From assembly GCF_007954355.1 (NCBI RefSeq), contig NZ_VOLR01000009.1, positions 62,001 through 126,000 on the forward strand: a stretch of 64,000 nt of DNA. The letters are read 5' to 3'. A program made the translations under genes and the position numbers. The stretch is from Colwellia hornerae (GTDB lineage: Bacteria; Pseudomonadota; Gammaproteobacteria; Enterobacterales; Alteromonadaceae). Position 1 is the stretch's first letter; each line of letters opens with the position of its first letter. The notes beneath the pieces were generated by a model, which searched no databases, was not told the origin of the DNA, and worked only from the letters and a program-made list of their open reading frames with translations. Positions 54,166 through 63,320 of this stretch are shown piece by piece.

Positions 54166-54538
54166 GTAGAACTCCTGTTAATAAGTTTAACGAGGTGGGT
54201 TTAGCGTAATTATAAGCTTAAAGTTGACTTTAATGTCAATAGTATACCGGGATTAACAGCTGAAAATTGCTGAGCGAGCAAAAAAGTGGCATAACGACAA
54301 AAACCATACGATGTTATAAACCAAAAGTTTACTCGCTAAGATAAATAAGTCGCATGACAATGTGCACGCCTAGCTACAATGGGGTGTGCTAAGCGGCTAG
54401 GTTGAGTTTAACCGGTATTTTATCGCCTTGTCAGCCAGCACAGCAAATCTAAAGAGCAACCTAGTATTAAAAAATTTAAAATTGGCTTAGGCATATATAA
54501 CGAATCGCTTTATAGATTTGCTTAACTGTTACTTTATT
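54166..54538. other. Intergenic region, nothing recognised
   Basis: 373 bp between the puuD stop and the start of the oxidoreductase gene. It must contain the oxidoreductase promoter. No open frame with a ribosome site, no clear terminator and no repeat was found. Confidence 0.4.
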
Positions 54539-55738
54539 TTAAAGGTTTATCTTTGCTCCTGCTTTGATCCACTGGGCAAGCTGTGCCCTTTCAAGATCAG
54601 TGATGTTAGTTTTATTAAGCAAAGGCATATCTTGACTGTCAACAACCCGTGCTTGAATTCTTGGAGCCCATTGCTTAAGTTGTGCTTGAGTATCAAGTAC
54701 CACACCCGCTGGTGCTAAAGTAAATACATCATCTGAAGGTGTTGCTGAGTGACAGGTCGTACAGCGCTGTTGTACGATAGCCATAGCCATACTCGCATCA
54801 ACAGGTGCTAAATTACTGGCATCACTGTTTGGCGATTTTGGCGCTATTACTATCGCTAAGGCGACTGTCGCCAAAACGGCAGCAATAAGGATCATCGGTT
54901 TTTGTTTACCAAAGTGACGAAGAATAAAATATTGTCTCGCCGCACCGGTAATCACTATGATTGCCACTAATACCGCCCAATTATACGGGTGGTTATAGGT
55001 GATGGGATAATGATTTGAAATCATAATAAACAACACAGGTAAAGTGGTGTAAGTATTAAAGGTTGACCGTAACTTTGCTCTTTGGGCATATTTAGGATCA
55101 GGTGCTTGGCCACTTTCAACAGCAGCCACTAATGCCCGTTGCGCGGGCATAATACCGCGAAATACATTACCAGCCATAATAGTACCTATAACTGCACCGA
55201 CATGAATAAAAGCACCTCTGGCACTAAATACTTGAGTTAGTCCGTAAGCAAGACCTGCGCCCATAATCAGTAATATCAGCGCAAAAAACACCGAATTATT
55301 GGCAAGCTTAGTTACACACATCAACTCATAAGCTAACCAACTACCAAATATTACTGATAAACCAATAATAATCGCCTGCATTTGGCTAATATCGGCCACG
55401 CGAGGGTCGATAAGATAAGACTCAGCACCGACATAATACATAACAATTAACAACGCAAAGCCGGTTAGCCAAGTGCTGTAAGCTTCCCATTTAAACCAAT
55501 GTAACGTGGTTGGCATTTTTTCTGGTGCCAGCTGATATTTAGCCACTTCATAAAAACCGCCGCCATGAATAGCCCAAAGGTCGCCTTTAATACCTTTGTC
55601 TGCTTTCCACTGTGGCGGTGTTTCAAGATGGTTGTCTAACCAAACAAAATAAAATGACGCGCCAATCCAAGCAACACCGGTTACTAAATGTAAGAACCGT
55701 AAAATTAAATTAAGCCATTCGGCAATATAAGGATCCAT
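54539..55738 (-). CDS. puuD: Urate hydroxylase PuuD (membrane, cytochrome-c fused)
   Basis: 399 residues. About eight membrane segments (N-terminal LRFLHLVTGVAWIGASFYFV) are followed by a C-terminal cytochrome c domain with heme motif CTTCH (about residue 330). The family oxidises urate to 5-hydroxyisourate and passes electrons to the respiratory chain instead of oxygen. It is the last gene of the purine cluster, 36 bp after guaD, and supplies the substrate for the hiuH product. Start ATG 55738 has AGGA upstream. Confidence 0.92.
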   Translation of the reverse strand: MDPYIAEWLNLILRFLHLVTGVAWIGASFYFVWLDNHLETPPQWKADKGIKGDLWAIHGGGFYEVAKYQLAPEKMPTTLHWFKWEAYSTWLTGFALLIVMYYVGAESYLIDPRVADISQMQAIIIGLSVIFGSWLAYELMCVTKLANNSVFFALILLIMGAGLAYGLTQVFSARGAFIHVGAVIGTIMAGNVFRGIMPAQRALVAAVESGQAPDPKYAQRAKLRSTFNTYTTLPVLFIMISNHYPITYNHPYNWAVLVAIIVITGAARQYFILRHFGKQKPMILIAAVLATVALAIVIAPKSPNSDASNLAPVDASMAMAIVQQRCTTCHSATPSDDVFTLAPAGVVLDTQAQLKQWAPRIQARVVDSQDMPLLNKTNITDLERAQLAQWIKAGAKINL

Positions 55739-55774
55739 ATTTTTTCCTAGTTGTTATTTTTCTTATTGTGGTCA

Positions 55775-57100
55775 CTAATCGTGATTGATCTTGGCTAATT
55801 CGCCTTGTATATAAGTGCCTTTAACCGCGCGGTCATCCCCTAATATCGTGAAAGAAAAAAGTTTCTCTGCCAATGTTTGACACTGCTCTACGCGTAATTT
55901 CATTAGAGGCGTTGCATGATAATCTAAGACAATAAAGTCAGCCTCACAACCCACTTGAAAATTACCTATGGTACCTTCTAAATCTAGCGCCCTCGCGCCT
56001 CCTAGGGTTGCCAAGTAGAAAGATTGTAATGAATCTAATTTCTTGCCTCTAAGCTGCTGCGTTTTATAAGCATCTTTTAAGGTTTCTAATAGTGAAAAAC
56101 TGGTTCCTGCGCCTATATCAGTACCTAGACCCACTTTAATATTATGTTGCTGGGCAACATCAAGTTTAAACAAACCACTACCTAAAAATAGATTTGAGGT
56201 TGGACAAAACGACAGCGCTGAATTCGATTGAGCTAAGTCATTATATTCAGCATCACATAAGTGTATGCCATGAGCAAAAACACTGCGGTTACCGAGTAAT
56301 TGATGCTTTTTATAAACATCTAAATAGTTTTCGCAATCGGGATTAAGCGACTTAACCCATTCAATTTCTTTTAGGTTTTCAGACAAATGGGTTTGCATAT
56401 AAACACTGGGATGCTCTTTTAACAATTGCCCTGCCAAGCTTAACTGCTCATCACTGCTGGTCGGCGCAAATCTTGGGGTTATCGCATATTGCAAACGCCC
56501 TTTGCCATGCCAATCTTCGATAAGCTGCTTAGACTGCTGATAACTACTTTGCGCGGTATCAAGTAAATAGTCAGGAGCATTTCTATCCATCATCACTTTG
56601 CCAGCAATCATGCGGAGGTTTTTAGCTAAAGCCACTTCAAAAAAGGCATTAACTGACTCAGCATGAACAGTGCCAAAAACTAATGCGGTTGTTGTACCGT
56701 TAGTCAGTAATTGATTAAGGAAAAACTCACTGATTTTACTAGCATAGGCTTTATCAGCAAACTTTTTTTCGGTCGGAAAGGTATAATCTTCTAACCATTG
56801 CAATAATTGTTCACCGTAACTTCCTATCATCTCAGTTTGAGGATAATGGATATGTGTATCTATAAAACCGGGGACGATCAGGCCGTTTTCAATATGTTCG
56901 ATCGCTATAGCGTCTTCCAAATCCGCTAACATAGCTTCGGCACTACCCAATTGTTTAACCTTGCCATTTTCTATCAGCAAAATACCATCTTCAAAATACT
57001 GATGGCTGCTTTGCTCTGCTTGCGCTTTATCTTGGCAAGACGTCAAGGCTGGGTCTTCGATGAAATGTAAAATTTCACCGCGAAATGCTTTTACTGACAT
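55775..57100 (-). CDS. guaD: Guanine deaminase
   Basis: 441 residues, amidohydrolase superfamily. It deaminates guanine to xanthine for the Xdh enzyme encoded upstream. Metal and substrate motifs: PGFIDTHIHYPQ, FAHGIHLCD, the MQTHLSENLKE segment, and LGTDIGAGTSFSLL. Length agrees with E. coli GuaD. It starts 4 bp after the allA stop. Confidence 0.95.
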   Translation of the reverse strand: MSVKAFRGEILHFIEDPALTSCQDKAQAEQSSHQYFEDGILLIENGKVKQLGSAEAMLADLEDAIAIEHIENGLIVPGFIDTHIHYPQTEMIGSYGEQLLQWLEDYTFPTEKKFADKAYASKISEFFLNQLLTNGTTTALVFGTVHAESVNAFFEVALAKNLRMIAGKVMMDRNAPDYLLDTAQSSYQQSKQLIEDWHGKGRLQYAITPRFAPTSSDEQLSLAGQLLKEHPSVYMQTHLSENLKEIEWVKSLNPDCENYLDVYKKHQLLGNRSVFAHGIHLCDAEYNDLAQSNSALSFCPTSNLFLGSGLFKLDVAQQHNIKVGLGTDIGAGTSFSLLETLKDAYKTQQLRGKKLDSLQSFYLATLGGARALDLEGTIGNFQVGCEADFIVLDYHATPLMKLRVEQCQTLAEKLFSFTILGDDRAVKGTYIQGELAKINHD

Positions 57101-57104
57101 CGAC

Positions 57105-57635
57105 TTAATCGCTCCGCTTGTCTAAATTGAAATGTATGGTAATTTTATTATCTAAGGTAATTTCATCGCAGTTTTTGCCAGCACCTTGTCGGTCAACAAC
57201 TAAAAAGTCAGCGGTTTGACCTAAAGCTAAACTATAATGATGCCAAGTCCCTTTATGGTAATTAACACCCTGATTTGCTGAAGCAAGAAAAACCGCTAAC
57301 TGAGTAACATCAAATTCGCCCGCTGGTGCAACAACCACAAGATAAGCGTTAGCAGACAACGGGTAAAAAGCCTGACTTGATAAGGGATGACGTTCCATAC
57401 AATCAAGGGTTAATTGACCTTTACCGGCGTTGATCTGACAAGATTCTTTGGGCGATGAGCGAAAAACACTAATAATGCCTTGGCCTGCTTCCTCACTAAT
57501 ATCTAGGGTAGCTAACGCATGATACCTTTGTGTTAGCCCATAATTGATTGATATTTTTTCCGCTTCATCATTGACTTCAATGACATCACCAAAAGCTTGA
57601 AACGCCTTTTGGCTAAGTGGTTTAGCATGTAAAAT
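57105..57635 (-). CDS. allA: Ureidoglycolate lyase
   Basis: About 176 residues from ATG 57635, 4 bp after the hiuH stop; the longer frame from 57668 overlaps hiuH and adds residues not typical of the family. AllA splits ureidoglycolate into glyoxylate and urea. The core pattern FQAFGDVIEV ... YHKGTWHHYSLALG is present, with His residues in the cupin-like barrel. It acts after allantoicase, whose gene is not in the window. Confidence 0.92.
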   Translation of the reverse strand: MLHAKPLSQKAFQAFGDVIEVNDEAEKISINYGLTQRYHALATLDISEEAGQGIISVFRSSPKESCQINAGKGQLTLDCMERHPLSSQAFYPLSANAYLVVVAPAGEFDVTQLAVFLASANQGVNYHKGTWHHYSLALGQTADFLVVDRQGAGKNCDEITLDNKITIHFNLDKRSD

Positions 57636-57639
57636 CATC

Positions 57640-58002
57640 TTAGCTGCCACGATAGGTTGAGTAACCAAAAGCGGTCAGTAATAACGGAATATGATAGTGT
57701 TCACCAGCACCACTGATATCAAAAACAATATCAACGTAAGGATAAAAAGCTCGCTCATTCAGCGCATTAAAATAATCACTTATCGCAAAATGAACGCGGT
57801 AACTCCCCGCAGGCAATACCCGATCTTTCTCAAGTAAGGCAGGCACTCGCCCATCACTGTTGGTTTGACCTTCTGCTAATAGCGACCACTGTGCTTGGCT
57901 TTTACTGTCACTTGAACCTATAAGTTCAAATAGAGAAATAGTGATACCTGCAGCGGGTTTACCGCGACTGATGTCTAATACATGTGAAGTTATTTGACTC
58001 AT
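57640..58002 (-). CDS. hiuH: 5-hydroxyisourate hydrolase
   Basis: 120 residues, transthyretin-related protein. The N-terminal SHVLDISRGKPA and the diagnostic C-terminal YRGS (here TYRGS) identify it. It hydrolyses the PuuD product to OHCU, which the uraD product then decarboxylates. It has no signal peptide, so it is cytoplasmic, unlike some bacterial relatives. It starts 3 bp after the uraD stop. Confidence 0.95.
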   Translation of the reverse strand: MSQITSHVLDISRGKPAAGITISLFELIGSSDSKSQAQWSLLAEGQTNSDGRVPALLEKDRVLPAGSYRVHFAISDYFNALNERAFYPYVDIVFDISGAGEHYHIPLLLTAFGYSTYRGS

Positions 58003-58005
58003 AGT

Positions 58006-58551
58006 TTAGCTCTCTTTAACGTTTGAAGCAGGAGTTATAGGCGCAGCCGCAGCCATCATTTTTTCAATTCTTAACTGTAATATTTTTCGTTGCTCTTCTG
58101 CTGCATTGATGATTTCTTCAGTGCGATTATTCGCGTAACGCTTTACCAATATCGCTAACATCTGTGTGGCTGTTTTACCTGTGGCACAAACAATAAAGAT
58201 GAAACCAAATTTTTCTTGATAGTCATCATTCAATTGTTTCAATTCACTTAATGCTTGTTCTGTCGCGGTATTAACTCCCGATTGTTCTCCTGCGGCAATT
58301 TTCTCTGTCGAGCGGTATTTTTCTCTTAGGCTAGAGACATCGCCAATTTTAGGATGCCCTTCAAAAGCCTGTAAATAATCGGCTTCTGTCAGGTTTTGCC
58401 AGCTAATATCCGCTTGTGCAGTTAACGCCACTAAATTATTATATGGCATGGCAGCCACCATTCGCACCACCCAAGCATTTGCTGTACAACACTGCATAAA
58501 GGCCGAATGGGCCGCTTGAGGTTGCAAGGCATTTAATTCGGTAATCAACAT
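58006..58551 (-). CDS. uraD: OHCU decarboxylase
   Basis: 181 residues. It converts 2-oxo-4-hydroxy-4-carboxy-5-ureidoimidazoline to (S)-allantoin. The active-site motif EGHPKIGDVSSLREKY (catalytic His) and the helical KFGFIFIVCATGKTA are characteristic. Its start follows AAGGAA. A 105-bp gap separates it from allB, the largest inside the cluster; no terminator was seen there. Confidence 0.95.
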   Translation of the reverse strand: MLITELNALQPQAAHSAFMQCCTANAWVVRMVAAMPYNNLVALTAQADISWQNLTEADYLQAFEGHPKIGDVSSLREKYRSTEKIAAGEQSGVNTATEQALSELKQLNDDYQEKFGFIFIVCATGKTATQMLAILVKRYANNRTEEIINAAEEQRKILQLRIEKMMAAAAPITPASNVKES

Positions 58552-58656
58552 AATATTTCCTTATTCAAGGTAAGCGATAATACACTTTTTTTTAACGCAA
58601 TTATCGCGGTAAAGATATAATGTACGATCACTATTGCCTGGTTTTTATCATTATTT

Positions 58657-60024
58657 TTAGTAGTCATGTTTTAACAAAGTATGACCTTGAGGTTGACCGA
58701 TGATGTCTTGCTCGCTGTAAACCAGTTGCCCACGTAAATAAGTTTTATTGACTTCACCTGTGACACGTTTACCGACATAAGGGGTGATTTTGTGTTTATG
58801 TTTGATCATGTCGCTACTGATAATGACTTCTTTTTCATCATCAAACACTAAAATATCTGCATAAGCGCCAATGGCAATTTTACCTTTTTTATCATCTAAA
58901 CCGACAAACTCAGCGGTTGCAGTCGACATTAAATGACTAATATCAGCTAAAGTAAAACCACGCTGCTTTGCTTCGGTCCAAATTAACGGTAAACCAAATT
59001 GTAGTGCAGATATACCACCCCAGGCATTTTCTAGATCGCCAGAGTCAATTTTTTTCAACTCAGGAGTACAAGGAGAGTGATCAGAGACGATAAAATCAAT
59101 ATCACCGGCCTTTAATGCTTGCCAAAGCTTTTGTCTGTTTTCATCTTCACGTATTGGCGGACAGCATTTAAAAAGGGTTTTACCATCAGGTATCTCTTCA
59201 GAAAATAACGTCAAATAATGAGGACAGGTTTCTGCGGTAAATTTCAAGCCAGCGTTTTTGGCATAAGTGATTTTTTCAAGGGCATCACTCGATGATAAAT
59301 GAACAATATGAATATGTGCATCGACTCCAACCGCTTTCGCTTCTTCACCTAACGAGACCATCAAATCAATGGCATCGTTTTCCCATTGTCTTGGTCTAGA
59401 GTCGAGAAAGCTTTGATACTTATCCCCTATTTCTTGCGGTTCGTTGTGCGCTTTATCCAATTCAGCATGAATAAGATAAGGAACCTGATGTTTCGCCATA
59501 ATCGGTAGTGCTTTTTTAACATCTTCACCACTGACATTAGGAAATTCATCCACCCCTGAGTGAATTAAGAAACTTTTAGCCCCTAACACACCAGCACTGA
59601 GTAATTCATCTAATTGAGCACCATTATTTTCAAGGCTTTCAGGGATAACGCCGCCCCAAAAACCACAGTCTACCCAAAGTTTGCCTTTGAGTGCTTGAAG
59701 CTTAACCTCGAGCGCCGCTTTTGAAACTGTTGCTGGAATACAATTAAGCGGCATATCGACTAATGTGGTAATGCCACCCGCTGCCGCTGCCTGAGTTGCG
59801 GTATTAAAACCTTCCCAGTCGCTGCGCCCTGGCTCATTAATGTGCACATGAGTATCAACCAAGCCAGGCATTAATACTAAGTTGCCGTGATCAATAAGTT
59901 CACATTCAACGCTAGACTGGTAAGGTAAAATAGCCTCAATAAGGCCATTATTAATGATAAGAGTGGCAGCTTTTACCCCTTCTGGGGTAATAACGCGTTT
60001 TGAACGTAAGGCAAAGTTATTCAT
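58657..60024 (-). CDS. allB: Allantoinase
   Basis: 455 residues, cyclic amidohydrolase. It opens allantoin to allantoate. Dinuclear metal residues: DTHVHINEPGR (HxH), the bridging Lys in GAKSFLIHSG, PYLIHAEL, IHIVHLSS and the catalytic Asp in IVSDHSPC. Its start overlaps the xdhC stop by 8 bp. Confidence 0.96.
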   Translation of the reverse strand: MNNFALRSKRVITPEGVKAATLIINNGLIEAILPYQSSVECELIDHGNLVLMPGLVDTHVHINEPGRSDWEGFNTATQAAAAGGITTLVDMPLNCIPATVSKAALEVKLQALKGKLWVDCGFWGGVIPESLENNGAQLDELLSAGVLGAKSFLIHSGVDEFPNVSGEDVKKALPIMAKHQVPYLIHAELDKAHNEPQEIGDKYQSFLDSRPRQWENDAIDLMVSLGEEAKAVGVDAHIHIVHLSSSDALEKITYAKNAGLKFTAETCPHYLTLFSEEIPDGKTLFKCCPPIREDENRQKLWQALKAGDIDFIVSDHSPCTPELKKIDSGDLENAWGGISALQFGLPLIWTEAKQRGFTLADISHLMSTATAEFVGLDDKKGKIAIGAYADILVFDDEKEVIISSDMIKHKHKITPYVGKRVTGEVNKTYLRGQLVYSEQDIIGQPQGHTLLKHDY

Positions 60025-60955
60025 TTATTTTCTCCGTAATCGATTTGCTACCGGTTACTTCATTTTTGCTCTGACGAGCAGCTTGGATTTTAGCCGCGCT
60101 ATTTAGTAACGGCGTTAATGCCTTGAAACTAATACCTTGCGCGGTAGTTGATGGCTGACTCGCACTGTCATTTTTTTGATATAAACCAATAATTTCAGCC
60201 GCGATTGATACCGCAACCTCCATAGGACGTTTACCCGGCACAGCACTTAAACCAATAGGACAAGTGAGCTGTTCAATGGCTTGCTCGCTAAATTCTCGAT
60301 GCTTTAAGCGATGCTGAAAGCGTTTCCATTTCGTCTCAGAGCCAATTAAACCGGCATAAGCAAAATCACCACACTTTAACAGCGCCTGACATAGTTCAAA
60401 ATCTAATTGGTGATTGTGGGTCATGATGATAAAAAAACTGCCTGCAGGCATGCTAGCTATTTCATCGACCGGGTTGTCACTGACAATACACTCAATATTA
60501 GCTGGCGCATTTGCCAACATCTCGGCTGGAAACTGCTCTCGACGATTATCAACCCATTTTAGCTGGCAAGGTAAGTCAGCAAGTATGGTTGTTAGCGCTT
60601 TACCAACATGACCGGCGCCAAAAAGCATAATTTGAGTTTTACAAGCTGCAAAACTTTCAAATAAGACGCTACAGTCGCCGCCGCAACATTGCCCTAAAGA
60701 AGCACCTAAAGAAAAGTGCTCAATATGTTGATTGTTATCTTGGTCTGCTAATAATTGTTGCGCTAGCGCGATAGACTTAAATTCTAAGTGGCCACCACCA
60801 ATAGTGTCATAAGTGCTGTTAGCACTAACCACCATCTTAGTACCTGAATTTCTAGGCGCTGAGCCATGCACGCCAATAATCGTCAGCAGGACAAAGGCCT
60901 CTCCTTTAACCTTTAATAAACTAACCGCTTCAGACCAACTTTGACGGTTATTCAT
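60017..60955 (-). CDS. xdhC: Xanthine dehydrogenase accessory protein XdhC
   Basis: 312 residues. XdhC binds molybdenum cofactor, helps its sulfuration and inserts it into XdhB. The N-terminal region carries IGVHGSAPRNSGTKM and GQCCGGDCSVLFE, and a Rossmann fold begins at MLFGAGHVGKAL. The C-terminal 50 residues are a variable tail. It overlaps both neighbours by 8 bp. Confidence 0.95.
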   Translation of the reverse strand: MNNRQSWSEAVSLLKVKGEAFVLLTIIGVHGSAPRNSGTKMVVSANSTYDTIGGGHLEFKSIALAQQLLADQDNNQHIEHFSLGASLGQCCGGDCSVLFESFAACKTQIMLFGAGHVGKALTTILADLPCQLKWVDNRREQFPAEMLANAPANIECIVSDNPVDEIASMPAGSFFIIMTHNHQLDFELCQALLKCGDFAYAGLIGSETKWKRFQHRLKHREFSEQAIEQLTCPIGLSAVPGKRPMEVAVSIAAEIIGLYQKNDSASQPSTTAQGISFKALTPLLNSAAKIQAARQSKNEVTGSKSITEKINE

Positions 60956-63320
60956 CAGTGGCTATGCCTTGCTGCGCGTTTATTAACTGCACAGCTTTTA
61001 AAACTCGCTCTGGTGTCGCCGGTGTATCAAGCGATGGAATAACACCTTTTACTCGGTCTTGTACAGGAACAGCATTAGCAATAGCGGCGCGCAGCGCTGA
61101 CCAGACAGAAATAGCCAACATAAACGGTGGCTCGCCAACCGCTTTAGAATGATAAATAGTCGCTTCACGATTAGGTGAGTCTTTTAACAACTCAACGTTA
61201 AAAACTTTTGGTGCATCGCTAATCGCAGGAATTTTATAGGTGGCCGGCCCAGTCGTTAACAAGCGCCCCTTATCATTCCAATGTAATTCTTCAGTGGTTA
61301 ACCAACCGACGCCTTGAATATAGCCACCTTCAATTTGGCCGATATCTATCGCAGGGTTTAAAGAGTCACCAACATCATGAAGAATATCAGTTTGTAATAA
61401 CTTGTATTCACCGGTCAGCGTATCGATTAACACTTCAGATACCGAAGCACCCATCGCAAAATAGAAAAACGGTCGACCTTGGGCATTTTCTCTATCGTAA
61501 TAAATTTTTGGCGTCCGATAAAAGCCAGTCGACGATAAAGACACCCGAGCAAAATAAGCTTTTTGAACTAACTCAACAAAGCTGAGTTTATGTTGACCGG
61601 CATCAATAGCATCGTCACTAAAAGAAATATCATCACTGTCAACAGCAAAGTGCTCGACAGCAAAATCAATCAACCTTTGTTTAATCGTTTGTGCGGCGTT
61701 TTGGGCGGCTTTACCGTTAAGATCGGTACCAGAAGAAGCCGCTGTTGGTGAAGCATTAGGTACTTTGTCGGTACGTGTTGCCGATACTTTAACGTTATCA
61801 ACAGCAATACCAAAGACTTGTGCCACGATTTGGGCAATTTTAGTATGTAACCCTTGACCCATTTCAGTGCCGCCATGGGTTACATCAACACTACCATCGG
61901 TATAAATATTGATCAGCGCACCCGCTTGATTAAGATGTTGCGCGGTAAAGGAAATACCAAATTTAACCGGTGTTAGTGAAATACCTTTTTTTAAAAATTT
62001 ACTACTGGCATTAAAGTCATCAATTTCTTGGCAACGCTCGGCATAACGAGAGCTGAGCTCAAGTTTGGTTATCATCTCGGCTAAATTATTGTGCTCTACT
62101 TGCTGATGATACGGGGTAATATTGCGCGTATCTGTGCCATACAGATTAGCTTTACGAACAGCAAGTGGGTCTAATCCTAGAGAATAAGCAATATCATCCA
62201 TGACACATTCAATAATCATCATACCTTGTGGACCACCAAAACCTCGAAAGGCGGTATTGGAGGCGGTATTCGTCTTACAACGATTTCCGGTAATACTGAC
62301 ATGGTCCAAGTAATAACCATTATCAGCATGAAACATCGCTCTGTCGACAATGGCATCTGATAAATCAGGTGAGTAACCACAATTACCATTGACCGTTAAA
62401 TCTATGCCTTCAATAACACCTTGACCGTTAAAACCCACTTGATAATGATTTTCAAAAGGATGACGTTTACCGGTCATCATCATATCGTCACTACGATTCA
62501 AGCGCAGCTTTACCGCTTTTTGGGTTTTATTGGCAAGTACCGCCGCTAAACACGACCAACCAGCCGCTTGTGTTTCTTTACCGCCAAAACCACCACCCAT
62601 ACGTTTCATATCGACAACGACGCGGTTAAAAGGAATACCTAACACTTCAGCGACAAGTTTTTGAACTTCAGCCGGATGTTGGCTAGATGAATAAACGGTC
62701 ATTCCGCCATCTTCGGTAGGAATAACACTCGCTATTTGACCTTCCAAATAAAAATGCTCTTGACCGCCAATGGCAATTTGCCCACTCAGCTGATGTTTAG
62801 CTTGCTCAATAGCACTGGCACTATCACCTCGTTTCATACTGTGCGGTGGACGCACAAAGCTCTTAGCTTTTAACGCCTGTTCAATAGTCAGTACGGGGGT
62901 TGTTTCTTGGTAGTCAATTTTTGCCAGCGCTACTGCTTGTTTTGCTAACTCATGGCTCGTCGCCGCAACCGCAAAGATAGCTTGACCATAAAATTCAACG
63001 ACATCTTTGGTAAGTATCGGATCGCCCGGAAAAACAGGACCAATATCTGTATGGCCTACAATGTCATCTAAGGTAATAACAGCAACGACACCTTGGGCGG
63101 CGCGTACTGCCGATAAGTCTATCGCGGTAATATGACCACTGGCAATCGTTGCCATGCCTACAGCCGCGTGCAATTGTCCTAACGACTCTAATTTGTCATC
63201 GGTATAAACAGCTTTGCCAGTAACGTGCATTTCAGCACTTTCATGCTTGATCGATTGGCCAACAGCACCGGAACTTTTTTTACCTTTGAGGCCTTTATCA
63301 ACGTCACTTAATTTACGCAT
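60948..63320 (-). CDS. xdhB: Xanthine dehydrogenase molybdenum-binding subunit
   Basis: 790 residues. It binds the molybdenum cofactor and oxidises hypoxanthine and xanthine to urate. Motifs: MGGGFGGKETQ, the substrate-channel Arg region AFRGFGGPQG, GGTEMGQGLHTKIAQ, and catalytic Glu in KAVGEPPFML near the C-terminus. Start ATG follows GAGGAGT and overlaps the xdhA stop by 8 bp. Confidence 0.97.
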   Translation of the reverse strand: MRKLSDVDKGLKGKKSSGAVGQSIKHESAEMHVTGKAVYTDDKLESLGQLHAAVGMATIASGHITAIDLSAVRAAQGVVAVITLDDIVGHTDIGPVFPGDPILTKDVVEFYGQAIFAVAATSHELAKQAVALAKIDYQETTPVLTIEQALKAKSFVRPPHSMKRGDSASAIEQAKHQLSGQIAIGGQEHFYLEGQIASVIPTEDGGMTVYSSSQHPAEVQKLVAEVLGIPFNRVVVDMKRMGGGFGGKETQAAGWSCLAAVLANKTQKAVKLRLNRSDDMMMTGKRHPFENHYQVGFNGQGVIEGIDLTVNGNCGYSPDLSDAIVDRAMFHADNGYYLDHVSITGNRCKTNTASNTAFRGFGGPQGMMIIECVMDDIAYSLGLDPLAVRKANLYGTDTRNITPYHQQVEHNNLAEMITKLELSSRYAERCQEIDDFNASSKFLKKGISLTPVKFGISFTAQHLNQAGALINIYTDGSVDVTHGGTEMGQGLHTKIAQIVAQVFGIAVDNVKVSATRTDKVPNASPTAASSGTDLNGKAAQNAAQTIKQRLIDFAVEHFAVDSDDISFSDDAIDAGQHKLSFVELVQKAYFARVSLSSTGFYRTPKIYYDRENAQGRPFFYFAMGASVSEVLIDTLTGEYKLLQTDILHDVGDSLNPAIDIGQIEGGYIQGVGWLTTEELHWNDKGRLLTTGPATYKIPAISDAPKVFNVELLKDSPNREATIYHSKAVGEPPFMLAISVWSALRAAIANAVPVQDRVKGVIPSLDTPATPERVLKAVQLINAQQGIATDE